Virus record (IMG/VR): IMGVR_UViG_3300017735_000027
Location: 1 to 40,527 of that record
DNA: 40,527 nucleotides
Direction: 5' to 3' (one strand)
Source: a virus
Below, in pieces: positions 8,926 to 17,544 of the stretch. The notes below the pieces were generated by a model. The model saw only the letters and a program-made list of their open reading frames with translations. It did no database searches and was not told where the DNA came from. The first letter of the stretch is position 1, and each line of letters begins with the position of its first letter. Position numbers and translations under genes: made by a program.

Positions 8926-9255
8926 ATGGCAACCTTTTTTAGAAATGAAGTAGTAAAAAACGTAGGAACAACACCAGTAAAAGTTATTGAAACTAATGGT
9001 GCTACACGAGCAACAGTAATTGGATTAAGTTTTACTAATCTTACTGATAAGTTCGTGTATGTTAACGTTGAACTACAAAGCCAGGATAGTGCAAGAGGAT
9101 TTTATTTAAAAGATTCTATTCTTCCTTCAGGCACAAGTTTACGTGCAGTATCATCCGGCGAAAAATTAATATTAGCAACTAGTAATGCAATGTATGTATC
9201 GTCCACACTCGATGACTCAGTTGATGTTATTATTAGTTACGTGGAGATAACATAA
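8926..9255 (+). CDS. Small beta-sandwich structural protein, family copy 2
   Basis: A 109-residue protein preceded by ataaggaaat. Its strand order (VGTTPVKVIETNG, ATVIGLSFTNLTDKFVYVNVEL, SILPSGTSLRAVSSGEKLILATSNAMYV, VDVIISYVEIT) matches the proteins at 1889-2224 and 24582-24902, although overall identity looks low. Its stop overlaps the next start by one base (TAATG at 9253-9257), so translation of the next gene is probably coupled. Its position next to a large fibre is the same as for the other copies, which supports a fibre-accessory role. This is inference, with no enzymatic features. Confidence 0.7.
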   Translation: MATFFRNEVVKNVGTTPVKVIETNGATRATVIGLSFTNLTDKFVYVNVELQSQDSARGFYLKDSILPSGTSLRAVSSGEKLILATSNAMYVSSTLDDSVDVIISYVEIT

Positions 9256-9689
9256 TGTATTATATAGGAACAACACCAACAGACGTAGCAGCAGGATTTA
9301 TCAAAAGATACTTTTACGGACTACGCAGAAACGAAGATGGAGAATTGTTTTTACAGCAATTAGACCAGTTACGTCTTGGACAAGAAAATGTTGTCATTGT
9401 TAACGATCTTGGTATTGCATCAGAAAACTATCCGGACTTTGAAGAAGGTATTGACTTCCTTGATGGTATTGATATTGATCATGAACAATTATATTCAAAC
9501 CTACGTTATCAACAGTTCAAGTGGGAAAATAGAAGTTTATTATATTACATTGAAGAAGAAACAGGATTTTTTGTACAAAGAATTTCAGAAGCATATACTT
9601 ACCCAGACAAAAACAGTTCTCCGGCTTATGGAGAAGGTAACGATGAAAACGTGCTTACACAATCGAGCAGTGAAAAGATAGGATACTAA
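9255..9689 (+). CDS. Conserved-type virion accessory protein
   Basis: A 144-residue acidic protein, translationally coupled to the previous gene by TAATG. It opens MYYIGTTPTDVAAGFIKRYF and has the aromatic blocks NLRYQQFKWENRSLLYYIEEETGFFV. The pattern recalls a small protein that neighbours fibre genes in T4-like cyanophages, but I cannot name the family. No transmembrane segment, signal peptide or catalytic motif is visible. It ends just before the first giant fibre (ATG at 9691, one base after the stop). An adaptor or assembly role for that fibre is possible but unproven. An overlapping open frame at 9376-9681 is a shadow of this gene. Confidence 0.65.
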   Translation: MYYIGTTPTDVAAGFIKRYFYGLRRNEDGELFLQQLDQLRLGQENVVIVNDLGIASENYPDFEEGIDFLDGIDIDHEQLYSNLRYQQFKWENRSLLYYIEEETGFFVQRISEAYTYPDKNSSPAYGEGNDENVLTQSSSEKIGY

Positions 9690-9690
9690 T

Positions 9691-12600
9691 ATGGCAGAGT
9701 TTAAGTTAGATAGATTTAAGTATACGTGGAAAGGGCAATGGGCTCTAAGTACAGAATACTTAAAAGATGATGTTGTTTATAATGGTGGTAAAAGTTATGT
9801 TTGTATTGTAAGTCATACTTCAAGTACAGAATTCGGAACAGATCTAGCTAGAATATTACCAGGATCAAATCCTCCAGCTCCAGCACCATACTGGATTGTA
9901 ATGACCAGTAGTAAAACGTTTAGCGGCGATTATGAAATTGGCGTAGAGTATATACCTGGTGAAATAGTTTTATTCAATGGTAAATTACATTTATGTATAA
10001 AACCACATACTTCAACTAACTTTGCAGATCAAACAAGCAAATGGGAAGATTTTGGAGACGGAATAGACTTTGTTGGTCCATGGGTTTCTGGTACAGGTTA
10101 TGGAGAAGGCGCATTAGTAAGATATAACGGTATTGTATATCGTTGTAAACTAGCACACGATGCAGGCGCAACACTTGAAGATAATATAAGTGCTAATCCT
10201 AGTTTTAATTGCTGGGATATTTTCCATCCAGGAAAAGAATGGCGCAGTGCTTGGTTAACAAATACATTATACAGAGTAAATGATCAAGTTTCATATGGTG
10301 GCGCAATATACGAATGTAATACTACGCACACTTCTGCAGGCAATGCAATTGATAATACAAACTTTACAATTACATTTCCGGGTACAGGATTTAAAAATGA
10401 GTGGGATTCACTTTCTGTTTACTCCGTTGGTGATATTGTAAGATATGGCGGATTTTTATATAGTGCTATAAACAACAACCAAGACAGTCAGCCTAGTTTA
10501 GTTACAGTGCTAGACGCACAAGGAAAAGTTGTATCACAAGATTTAGGTGGCGACTCGACTATTAACTGGAGAGTACTAGCCAAGAGTAACGATTTTGCAG
10601 GTGACTGGTTATTAGGAAGCGAATATCAAGCAGGTGATATTGTACAACGTGGTGGTTATTTATATGAGGCAGTAAGAGATGTAGGTTTACAAGACGGTAA
10701 AGATAGTGCAAGTACTGACCTTGATCCAGAAGTATGGAACTTACTTGCAAAAGGACAAAGATGGAAAGCTAACTGGAAAACAAATACTTACTATTCAAGA
10801 GGCGATGTAGTTTATTATCTAGGAAGTACATACACTTGTAACTTTGAACATGCATCAGACTTTGAAAAAGCTCCAGGTGATTTTGCTGTAGGTATATACA
10901 ACTATTGGGATTTAACTGTACAAGCAGGACAGCAAGCAGCACTTACAACAAAGGGTGATTTGATAACTTATGGTGCTTGGAGAAAAGACAATTACGAAGA
11001 CGATAGTACACTTGGCGATGCAAGAGTACCAATTGGTGAAACAAATCAAATTTTAAGTGTTACAGCAGAACAAGAAGTATTTTGGCGTAATAGAGATTTT
11101 GAAAACCAAGTTGTGTATGTAGGATTAAATGGTAAAGACCAAGACACATATGGTAGAGAACCTGAAACACCATTCCGCACAGTAAGACATGCGTGTGAAT
11201 GGATCGAAGATAATTTTAATCCTCTAGTACCAACTAAGGTAGCTGTGTCAGCAGGAAGATTTGAAGAGATAGGTCCAATTGCTATTCCAGCAGGTTGTGT
11301 TGTAATGGGAGATGAACTTCGTGCAACAACTATTGCAGCCACAGGACCAATTGCAGCGTATCAAGACGATACAGCCTTTCATAATAATATTATTTCGCAC
11401 TTTTTAGGCATATCACAAAAACTAGTTTTGAACCAAGAAATAGATTCACAAAGCGGAAATCCAATTGAACAAAAAAGAAATTTACCAGTTGGATCAAACG
11501 ATGCTTTTGTTTTAATGGGTGCAAGAAAATTAGATTATTTTAATAGAATTCAATTTATTTCTGCAAGTGGTGCTACAAATCCTACAATGAGTGGTACTAA
11601 TACTTTAAGTACTGACGAAGGGTTAGTAAATTCTGCAGCTATTATAGAGCAAAATAAAGAATATATTGTGCAAGATTGTTTTGGATATATTAGAACAGTA
11701 TTCCCAGATTTTGACGGTGACCTTCTGCGTATTAGAAATGATGTGCAAAGTTTCATACGTGCAATGATAAGAGATTTAAAATACCCAGGAACATACGGAA
11801 CAATAAACGCAGCTAACAGATATGCAAGAGCTATAACAGGTTCTGGTACAACAGACATGTTCTTAGTAAGAGATACAACAGGCTTGCGTCAAATGACTAT
11901 TGAAGGACTAACTGGCGGATTGAATCCTCCAGGAGTTTACGACATTTATCAAAGACCAACAGGTGGTGCATGTGTTGCACTTGATCCAGGTTGGGGACCA
12001 GCAGATGAAAGAGTTTGGATTGCTAACAGATCACCTTACATTCAAGGTGTTACAAACATCGGTGAACGTTGTTATGGTAAAAAAGTAGACGGTGCTTTAC
12101 ACAATGGCGGTAACAAGTCAATGACATCAAATGACTTTACACAAGTACTAAGTGATGGTATTGGCGCACACATATTAAACAATGCACGAGCTGAGCTTGT
12201 GTCAGTGTTTACGTACTATTGTGCAGTTGGATATCTAGCAGAAAGCGGCGGAGTGATACGTGCTACAAACGGTAACAACTCATACGGAAGTTTTGGTGCT
12301 GTGTCAGACGGCAACGATCCTCTAGAAACTCCAGATGCAGGAACAGTAAACAACAGAGTAAACGAAGCTATTGTTGAAAGTGCATTTGCAGGCGGATCTG
12401 CAGATGAATTATTCTTATTCCAATATTCGCATACTGGCGAACAATACACAGAAGCTACAGCAACTATTGTTGGTGCAGGTGATGACGCAACAGTAGAATA
12501 TGTTGATTTTAGAGATGGCGGCGTTCATGAGCCAAGACTTATTAATACTAAAGGTTCAGGTACTGAAGGCGGAAGTGGATTTAAAGTTATAGCAAGTAGC

Positions 12601-15267
12601 GCACAAATTACAGTTGATGCATCAGATAGAATACGTTTGAATGCTAACGATCCAACACAATTTACAGCAGATGTGCAAGGCATGCGTGTTATTATTACAA
12701 GTGGTCGAGGTGCAGGACAATATGCACAGCTTAACGTATTTGATAGTGTAACTAGAGATGTAACAGTAACAAAAGAATCAGACGGTACAGCAGGTTGGGA
12801 TCATATTATTCCAGGTACGGACTTGGTGCCAGATTTTGACTCAACTACTAACTATAGAATTGAAGCAAGTATTATAGCAAGTCACCCAGGGTTTGTTTCA
12901 ACAAACGGAGATTTACCAGCCGCAAGAGAATTCCGCGGAGCAACTTGGGGATATCAAACTGTTGATTATACAAATATTACTGTTGGAATTGGAACAGGTG
13001 AAACTTTTGATGACGAAGCTGTAGCTGCAAGATTTAATGTTCAACGTAAAGGACAGGCATATAATTTAACAAAAGTTGGTTCAGGTGCAGGATATGCAGT
13101 TGGAGATAAACTTACAATCTTAGGAACAGCACTAGGCGGAACAACGCCAGCTAATGACTGTGTTATAGAAGTACTTTCAGTATCAGACGATAGTACAAAC
13201 GCTATTGTAACATTTAGTAGTGCAGGTACACCAAGAGGAAAACGTGCGGTTGCTATCGCAGATCCAAACTTCACAGCATATTCAGATGATGGTACAACTT
13301 GGACAGAAGGTAATTTACCTAACGTAGGTGATTGGAGAAAAATTGTTGCTGGTGAAGATGCATATGTTGCATTAGAAAATAATACTAGCAATGTAGCATT
13401 TAGTTATGATGGAGAAACATGGATTCAAAGAGCATTACCGGGCTCAGATAATTGGGTTGATATTGCTTATGGTGGCGGAAGATTCCTTGCAATAGCTGAA
13501 GGAAGTAATGCTGTTGCAACTAGTACTGACGGACTTACATGGACTTCCGGAACTATACCTGACAGCGATGACTCAACTACAGCACAGTGGCAAAAAGTAG
13601 AATACGGTCAAGGTGCATTCGTTGTATTATCAGGAAGTGATCAGCAATCAGCTGTAACTACTAATGGGTCAGCTTGGACACTTTATTTAAACGCATTGCC
13701 TGCAGGTGAATATGATTGGGCAGGATTTGCATACGGAGATAATAGATTTGTTGGTGTTACATTTAGTGGTAAAACAGTTTACTCTTTAGACAAAGGACAA
13801 ACATTTAAATTAGGAACACAAATACCACAACTTGGTGGCGACGACTTACAAGTAAAAGATTTTATTTACGGTCAAGGTGTGTTTATGGCAATTGGTGATA
13901 AGAGTGCTATTGGTACAGGTGCACCACAATCAGGAGACGAAATTGATAGATGTGCAACAACAGAAGATGGTATAATTTGGACCGAACGTAATATGAATAG
14001 TAACGGTAGATTGTATAGCACATTGTTGTTTGCAAATCCAAACTCAGTAGGAAAGTTTATTGCATTTGGTGATGTTACATCAACCAATGCTTTAAGTATA
14101 ATGACTACAGGCAGACGTGCAAGATTTAAAGCAAATGTTTTCCAAGGTTCGTTTAATAACATATTAATGTGGGATCCAGGTAGCGGATATTCAGATGATA
14201 ATCCTTGTGCATTAACTATTGTTGACACAACATTTGTTACAGGACTTGAAGTAGATATGCGTTATGGTAATGGAGTATTATCTCAACCATCGTTTATTAA
14301 CAGAGGCGCAGGATATAGAACAAGCAGTTCAACTATTACTATAGCAGGCGACGGTTATGCAGATATTATTCCGGAAACAAATGTAGTAGTTATTGACGGA
14401 GTTAATGTTGTTCCAGGACCTGGAGTACAAATTAGATTTTCAACATTACTTGATTTAGCAACTGAAGACCCAGCAGACTTAGCACTTTACACAGGAGTAG
14501 GTATTACTGACTTAGGTGATGACGGTTCTGGTAATAATACTAGAAGTATAAAATTTACAATTACACCTAGACTACGTAACGAAAACAATATGTTACACGG
14601 AACAGCAGTAACATTAAGAAGTGGATATAGTCAGTGTAGAATTACTGGACATGACTTCTTAGATATTGGTACAGGTAATTTTGAAGAAACAAACTATCCT
14701 ACACTATATTCAGGAGGAGCATTTTTTACAAGTGCGCCAGAAAACGAAGTTGAAGAATTAAATGGTGGTAGAGTGTTTTACGTATCAACAGACCAAGACG
14801 GTAACTTTAGAGCAGGTGAACTGTTTAGTGTGCAACAGGCAACAGGTATTGTTACAATTAGTGCTGAGTTCTTTGACTTAGATGGTTTAAGCCAGTTATC
14901 ATTAGGTGGTGTTAGACTTGGTGGTTCAGGAGCTGTAGTAAACGAATTTAGTACTGATGGAACATTTAGTGCTGATTCAAACAATATTATTCCTACACAA
15001 AAAGCGGTAGCAACATTCTTAGCTGATAGATTGTCAGTTGGTGGTTCAGACTTAGAAACAAACGGACTTGTTGCTGGTACTGTAAAAATAGGAACTGATA
15101 CAAACGAAATATCAACAACAACTGATGGATATCTAAATTTTCCAAGAGTTACTAGCTTTGACGGTAAAGATGCAAACAATAATTTAACAGCAATACAAGG
15201 CACAATTATAAGTCAAATGTTGTTTGCAAGAGAATTTATATCAGAAATCCAAGGTGGATCAAGTTAA
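9691..15267 (+). CDS. Giant mosaic tail fibre: binding repeats, beta-helix, beta-propeller
   Basis: A 1858-residue protein. Residues about 12-410 contain seven repeats of the form (G/N/A)xWxxxxxYxxGDxVxYxGxxYxCxxxHTS, resembling CBM5/12-type carbohydrate-binding modules. Near 425 comes the fibre motif TTKGDLITYG...RVPIGETNQIL. A beta-helix begins near 470 (VVYVGLNGKDQDTYG, PFRTVRHACEWI, AVSAGRFEE, IPAGCVVMGDELRATTI). One diverged helical unit lies near 655-705, then the GG..RPTGGA...LDPGWGP block from about 740. Residues about 1180-1477 hold Asp-box repeats (SxDGxTW) typical of BNR/sialidase-like propellers. The C-terminus has GHDFLDIGTGNF (about 1650), NGGRVFYVSTDQDGNFRAGELF (about 1691) and IPTQKAVATFLADR. 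It is probably a distal receptor-binding fibre that contacts surface glycans; no intact hydrolytic site was identified. Confidence 0.85.
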   Translation: MAEFKLDRFKYTWKGQWALSTEYLKDDVVYNGGKSYVCIVSHTSSTEFGTDLARILPGSNPPAPAPYWIVMTSSKTFSGDYEIGVEYIPGEIVLFNGKLHLCIKPHTSTNFADQTSKWEDFGDGIDFVGPWVSGTGYGEGALVRYNGIVYRCKLAHDAGATLEDNISANPSFNCWDIFHPGKEWRSAWLTNTLYRVNDQVSYGGAIYECNTTHTSAGNAIDNTNFTITFPGTGFKNEWDSLSVYSVGDIVRYGGFLYSAINNNQDSQPSLVTVLDAQGKVVSQDLGGDSTINWRVLAKSNDFAGDWLLGSEYQAGDIVQRGGYLYEAVRDVGLQDGKDSASTDLDPEVWNLLAKGQRWKANWKTNTYYSRGDVVYYLGSTYTCNFEHASDFEKAPGDFAVGIYNYWDLTVQAGQQAALTTKGDLITYGAWRKDNYEDDSTLGDARVPIGETNQILSVTAEQEVFWRNRDFENQVVYVGLNGKDQDTYGREPETPFRTVRHACEWIEDNFNPLVPTKVAVSAGRFEEIGPIAIPAGCVVMGDELRATTIAATGPIAAYQDDTAFHNNIISHFLGISQKLVLNQEIDSQSGNPIEQKRNLPVGSNDAFVLMGARKLDYFNRIQFISASGATNPTMSGTNTLSTDEGLVNSAAIIEQNKEYIVQDCFGYIRTVFPDFDGDLLRIRNDVQSFIRAMIRDLKYPGTYGTINAANRYARAITGSGTTDMFLVRDTTGLRQMTIEGLTGGLNPPGVYDIYQRPTGGACVALDPGWGPADERVWIANRSPYIQGVTNIGERCYGKKVDGALHNGGNKSMTSNDFTQVLSDGIGAHILNNARAELVSVFTYYCAVGYLAESGGVIRATNGNNSYGSFGAVSDGNDPLETPDAGTVNNRVNEAIVESAFAGGSADELFLFQYSHTGEQYTEATATIVGAGDDATVEYVDFRDGGVHEPRLINTKGSGTEGGSGFKVIASSAQITVDASDRIRLNANDPTQFTADVQGMRVIITSGRGAGQYAQLNVFDSVTRDVTVTKESDGTAGWDHIIPGTDLVPDFDSTTNYRIEASIIASHPGFVSTNGDLPAAREFRGATWGYQTVDYTNITVGIGTGETFDDEAVAARFNVQRKGQAYNLTKVGSGAGYAVGDKLTILGTALGGTTPANDCVIEVLSVSDDSTNAIVTFSSAGTPRGKRAVAIADPNFTAYSDDGTTWTEGNLPNVGDWRKIVAGEDAYVALENNTSNVAFSYDGETWIQRALPGSDNWVDIAYGGGRFLAIAEGSNAVATSTDGLTWTSGTIPDSDDSTTAQWQKVEYGQGAFVVLSGSDQQSAVTTNGSAWTLYLNALPAGEYDWAGFAYGDNRFVGVTFSGKTVYSLDKGQTFKLGTQIPQLGGDDLQVKDFIYGQGVFMAIGDKSAIGTGAPQSGDEIDRCATTEDGIIWTERNMNSNGRLYSTLLFANPNSVGKFIAFGDVTSTNALSIMTTGRRARFKANVFQGSFNNILMWDPGSGYSDDNPCALTIVDTTFVTGLEVDMRYGNGVLSQPSFINRGAGYRTSSSTITIAGDGYADIIPETNVVVIDGVNVVPGPGVQIRFSTLLDLATEDPADLALYTGVGITDLGDDGSGNNTRSIKFTITPRLRNENNMLHGTAVTLRSGYSQCRITGHDFLDIGTGNFEETNYPTLYSGGAFFTSAPENEVEELNGGRVFYVSTDQDGNFRAGELFSVQQATGIVTISAEFFDLDGLSQLSLGGVRLGGSGAVVNEFSTDGTFSADSNNIIPTQKAVATFLADRLSVGGSDLETNGLVAGTVKIGTDTNEISTTTDGYLNFPRVTSFDGKDANNNLTAIQGTIISQMLFAREFISEIQGGSS
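9724..10930 (+). repeat. Seven-copy W...Y..GD.V..GG..Y.C...H repeat array (first set)
   Basis: Seven protein repeats of about 50-70 residues can be read in the N-terminus of the 1858-residue fibre, beginning WKGQWALSTEYLKDDVVYNGG, SGDYEIGVEYIPGEIVLFNG, GPWVSGTGYGEGALVRYNG, RSAWLTNTLYRVNDQVSYGG, NEWDSLSVYSVGDIVRYGG, AGDWLLGSEYQAGDIVQRGG and KANWKTNTYYSRGDVVYYLG. The repeats are diverged at DNA level, so they are not recent copies. Confidence 0.8.
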
Positions 15268-15277
15268 TGGTAACAAT

Positions 15278-15285
15278 GATAAATA
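15278..15285 (+). promoter_or_regulatory. Putative late promoter box
   Basis: GATAAATA lies in the 36-base gap between two giant fibre genes, 18 bases before the ATG at 15304, in the same position as the other T4-type late boxes. The matching NATAAATA core and its placement in one of the few gaps support it. Confidence 0.5.
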
Positions 15286-15303
15286 CAATAGTGGAGCAGA
15301 TAA

Positions 15304-17544
15304 ATGGCAGAGTTTAAGTTAGGTAGAATTAGATTTGTATGGAAAAGTGAGTGGACAACCGCTACTACATACTTCAAAGATGACGTTGTAGAGTACGGCG
15401 GCAAAATATATATTTGTGTAACAGGACATGATAGTTCAGCAAGTTTCTTTACTGACTTAGACATTGTACCTAGCAAGTGGAACATTATGGCCGATGGCCA
15501 AAAATGGCTAGGCGACTGGCAACCACAAACAGCATATATTAGAGATAATATTGTACGCTACGGTGCTACAGTTTATATCTGTAAAACGGATCATACATCT
15601 GCCGTTGATTCGAGTACAGGTTTAGAACCAGACATTGCTAAATGGGACGTATTTGCTACAGGATTAGATTACAAAGGCGATTGGGCTACAACATATGATT
15701 ACAAAGCAAATGACTTAGTTAAGTACGGCGGCTCAACATATGTTTGTAACACTTACCACATTAGTGCAGCAACTGATACACTAGGACTAGAAGCTGACTT
15801 ATCAAAATGGACAGTATTTAATCAAGGGTTTGATTGGAAAAATGATTGGGCGCCAAGCATACGTTATAAATTAAACGATGTTGTAAAATTTGGTGCTAGT
15901 TTATGGATTGTAAACGCTTATCATACATCACAAGCAACGTTTGCAGCAGACAGTTCAAAATGGACTAAGTTTGTTGAAGGCTTCCAATACGAAAGTGAAT
16001 GGAATGATGCAATTGGTTATCAACCAGGTGACGTTGTACAATTTGGCGGAAATAGTTATATTGCTAGAGAAGACACACTTGGTCCTAAGCCAGGCGATAG
16101 TGGCGGCGTAATTACAGGTGCATCATCAGCAGCTGAAATAGTTATTACAAGTGACTTACACGAACTTAGTAACGGCAAACAAATTAATATTACTGGTGTA
16201 GTTGGTATGACTGATCTTAATAGTTATAACTATTGGGTAGGTGCAGTAACAGCTAACACTTTTAAATTATACACAGATAGAGCATTAACAACAGCAGTTG
16301 ATTCACAGAGCTTTGGTGCATACGTATCAGGCGGTACTTGGGTAACAACAGCAACAGGAACTCCAGAATGGGACTTGTTTGCACGTGGTATGAAATTCCA
16401 AGGAGACTGGGAAGAAGATTCAACAAACAGATACTATTTACAAGGTGACACTGTACGCTTAGGCGGATACATGTATCGTTGTATATTAGGACACAGAACT
16501 CAAACTCCACCAAACACAACTTATTGGGAAAAATTAAGTACAGGTTTTGATTGGAAAGGTAATTGGGCAGATGACGCAACTTATGTATTAGGTGATGTTG
16601 TACGCTACGGTGATAACTCATATGTTTGTATACAAGGACATATTTCTGAAGGTGATGACGGTTCGTCAGGTGATCCAGATGGAACAGGCGGAATTTCTGC
16701 AGCTAATTCAAGACCAGACCAAGATACAACAGGTACATATTGGAATATTATGACAATTGGTACTGAGCAATCAGTATTAACTACAAAAGGCGACATGGTT
16801 TATTACAGTGGCGCAACTCCAGTTAGATTACCAATTGGTCAAGATGGACAAATACTTACAGTAAATTCAAATGGTGTACCAAACTGGGAATTCTTAGGAC
16901 AATCAGTAGATGTATACTATGTTGCAGAACATGGCACTGATGCACCTGCTCCGCTTTACGGAAAAAACATTGATAGACCTTACAAAAGTATTAGATATGC
17001 AGCACAGCAAGTTGAAAGAGGAACTAAAGCTAATGATGCAGCAAGATTATTAGAAATGAATAGACGCTTTATACAACGTGAAATTGTTGAGTGGACTGAC
17101 TACCAAATTGCTAATAATACAAGTCCTTTTACAAGTTCATTTAAATATGATAGTAAAAAATGCGAAAGAGACATGGGTTATATTATAGATGCATTCATTT
17201 ATGATTTAAGACATGGTGGAAATATAAAATCAAGAGAAGTTGCATTATCATATGTAACTGATCCAGGACAATTTTATGCACTAGGTCAAGAAGGCGAAAC
17301 TGTAGCTAGTATTAACTACGGTTTAACACTAATTGAAAAAGTACTACAACAAGCTGCACCAGCAGTTAACTACCAAACAACAAACGGTGATAACTCTACT
17401 AGAGTTGTACCACAATATTTTGAAACAGCACTCGGGGCACAGGATTCGGTTGTGTATGATGGAACAATAAGCGGAAGCAGTTCTGGAGGCACTTACTCAG
17501 ATGAAACACCAGAGGGCGGATATGCCGAGGGCGGAGGATACTAA
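15304..17544 (+). CDS. Fibre N-terminal half: binding repeats and start of beta-helix
   Basis: A 746-residue protein whose first residues (MAEFKLGRIRFVWKSEW) match the start of the 1858-residue fibre. It carries seven W...Y..GD(V/L)V..GG..Y.C repeats (residues about 12-490). Repeat five is interrupted at about 272-348 by a domain reading HELSNGKQINITGVVGMTDLN...VTANTFKLY, the pattern of the E1-FCCH-like domain frequent in phage proteins. TTKGDMVYY follows near 494. The beta-helix entry YYVAEHGTDAP...PYKSIRYAAQQ starts near 536, then one Cys-containing helical unit (about 580-646), then a Gly/Ser-rich tail ending EGGGY. The beta-helix is not completed here: the matching continuation (IIIPAECCIMGDELRSVNV) is at the start of the next gene. 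The two products probably assemble together. Confidence 0.8.
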   Translation: MAEFKLGRIRFVWKSEWTTATTYFKDDVVEYGGKIYICVTGHDSSASFFTDLDIVPSKWNIMADGQKWLGDWQPQTAYIRDNIVRYGATVYICKTDHTSAVDSSTGLEPDIAKWDVFATGLDYKGDWATTYDYKANDLVKYGGSTYVCNTYHISAATDTLGLEADLSKWTVFNQGFDWKNDWAPSIRYKLNDVVKFGASLWIVNAYHTSQATFAADSSKWTKFVEGFQYESEWNDAIGYQPGDVVQFGGNSYIAREDTLGPKPGDSGGVITGASSAAEIVITSDLHELSNGKQINITGVVGMTDLNSYNYWVGAVTANTFKLYTDRALTTAVDSQSFGAYVSGGTWVTTATGTPEWDLFARGMKFQGDWEEDSTNRYYLQGDTVRLGGYMYRCILGHRTQTPPNTTYWEKLSTGFDWKGNWADDATYVLGDVVRYGDNSYVCIQGHISEGDDGSSGDPDGTGGISAANSRPDQDTTGTYWNIMTIGTEQSVLTTKGDMVYYSGATPVRLPIGQDGQILTVNSNGVPNWEFLGQSVDVYYVAEHGTDAPAPLYGKNIDRPYKSIRYAAQQVERGTKANDAARLLEMNRRFIQREIVEWTDYQIANNTSPFTSSFKYDSKKCERDMGYIIDAFIYDLRHGGNIKSREVALSYVTDPGQFYALGQEGETVASINYGLTLIEKVLQQAAPAVNYQTTNGDNSTRVVPQYFETALGAQDSVVYDGTISGSSSGGTYSDETPEGGYAEGGGY
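15337..16780 (+). repeat. Seven-copy W...Y..GD.V..GG..Y.C...H repeat array (second set)
   Basis: The units begin WKSEWTTATTYFKDDVVEYGG, LGDWQPQTAYIRDNIVRYG, KGDWATTYDYKANDLVKYGG, KNDWAPSIRYKLNDVVKFG, ESEWNDAIGYQPGDVVQFGG, QGDWEEDSTNRYYLQGDTVRLGG and KGNWADDATYVLGDVVRYG. The count of seven equals that in the preceding fibre, pointing to a shared ancestral array rather than independent expansion. Unit five carries the FCCH-like insertion. Confidence 0.8.
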
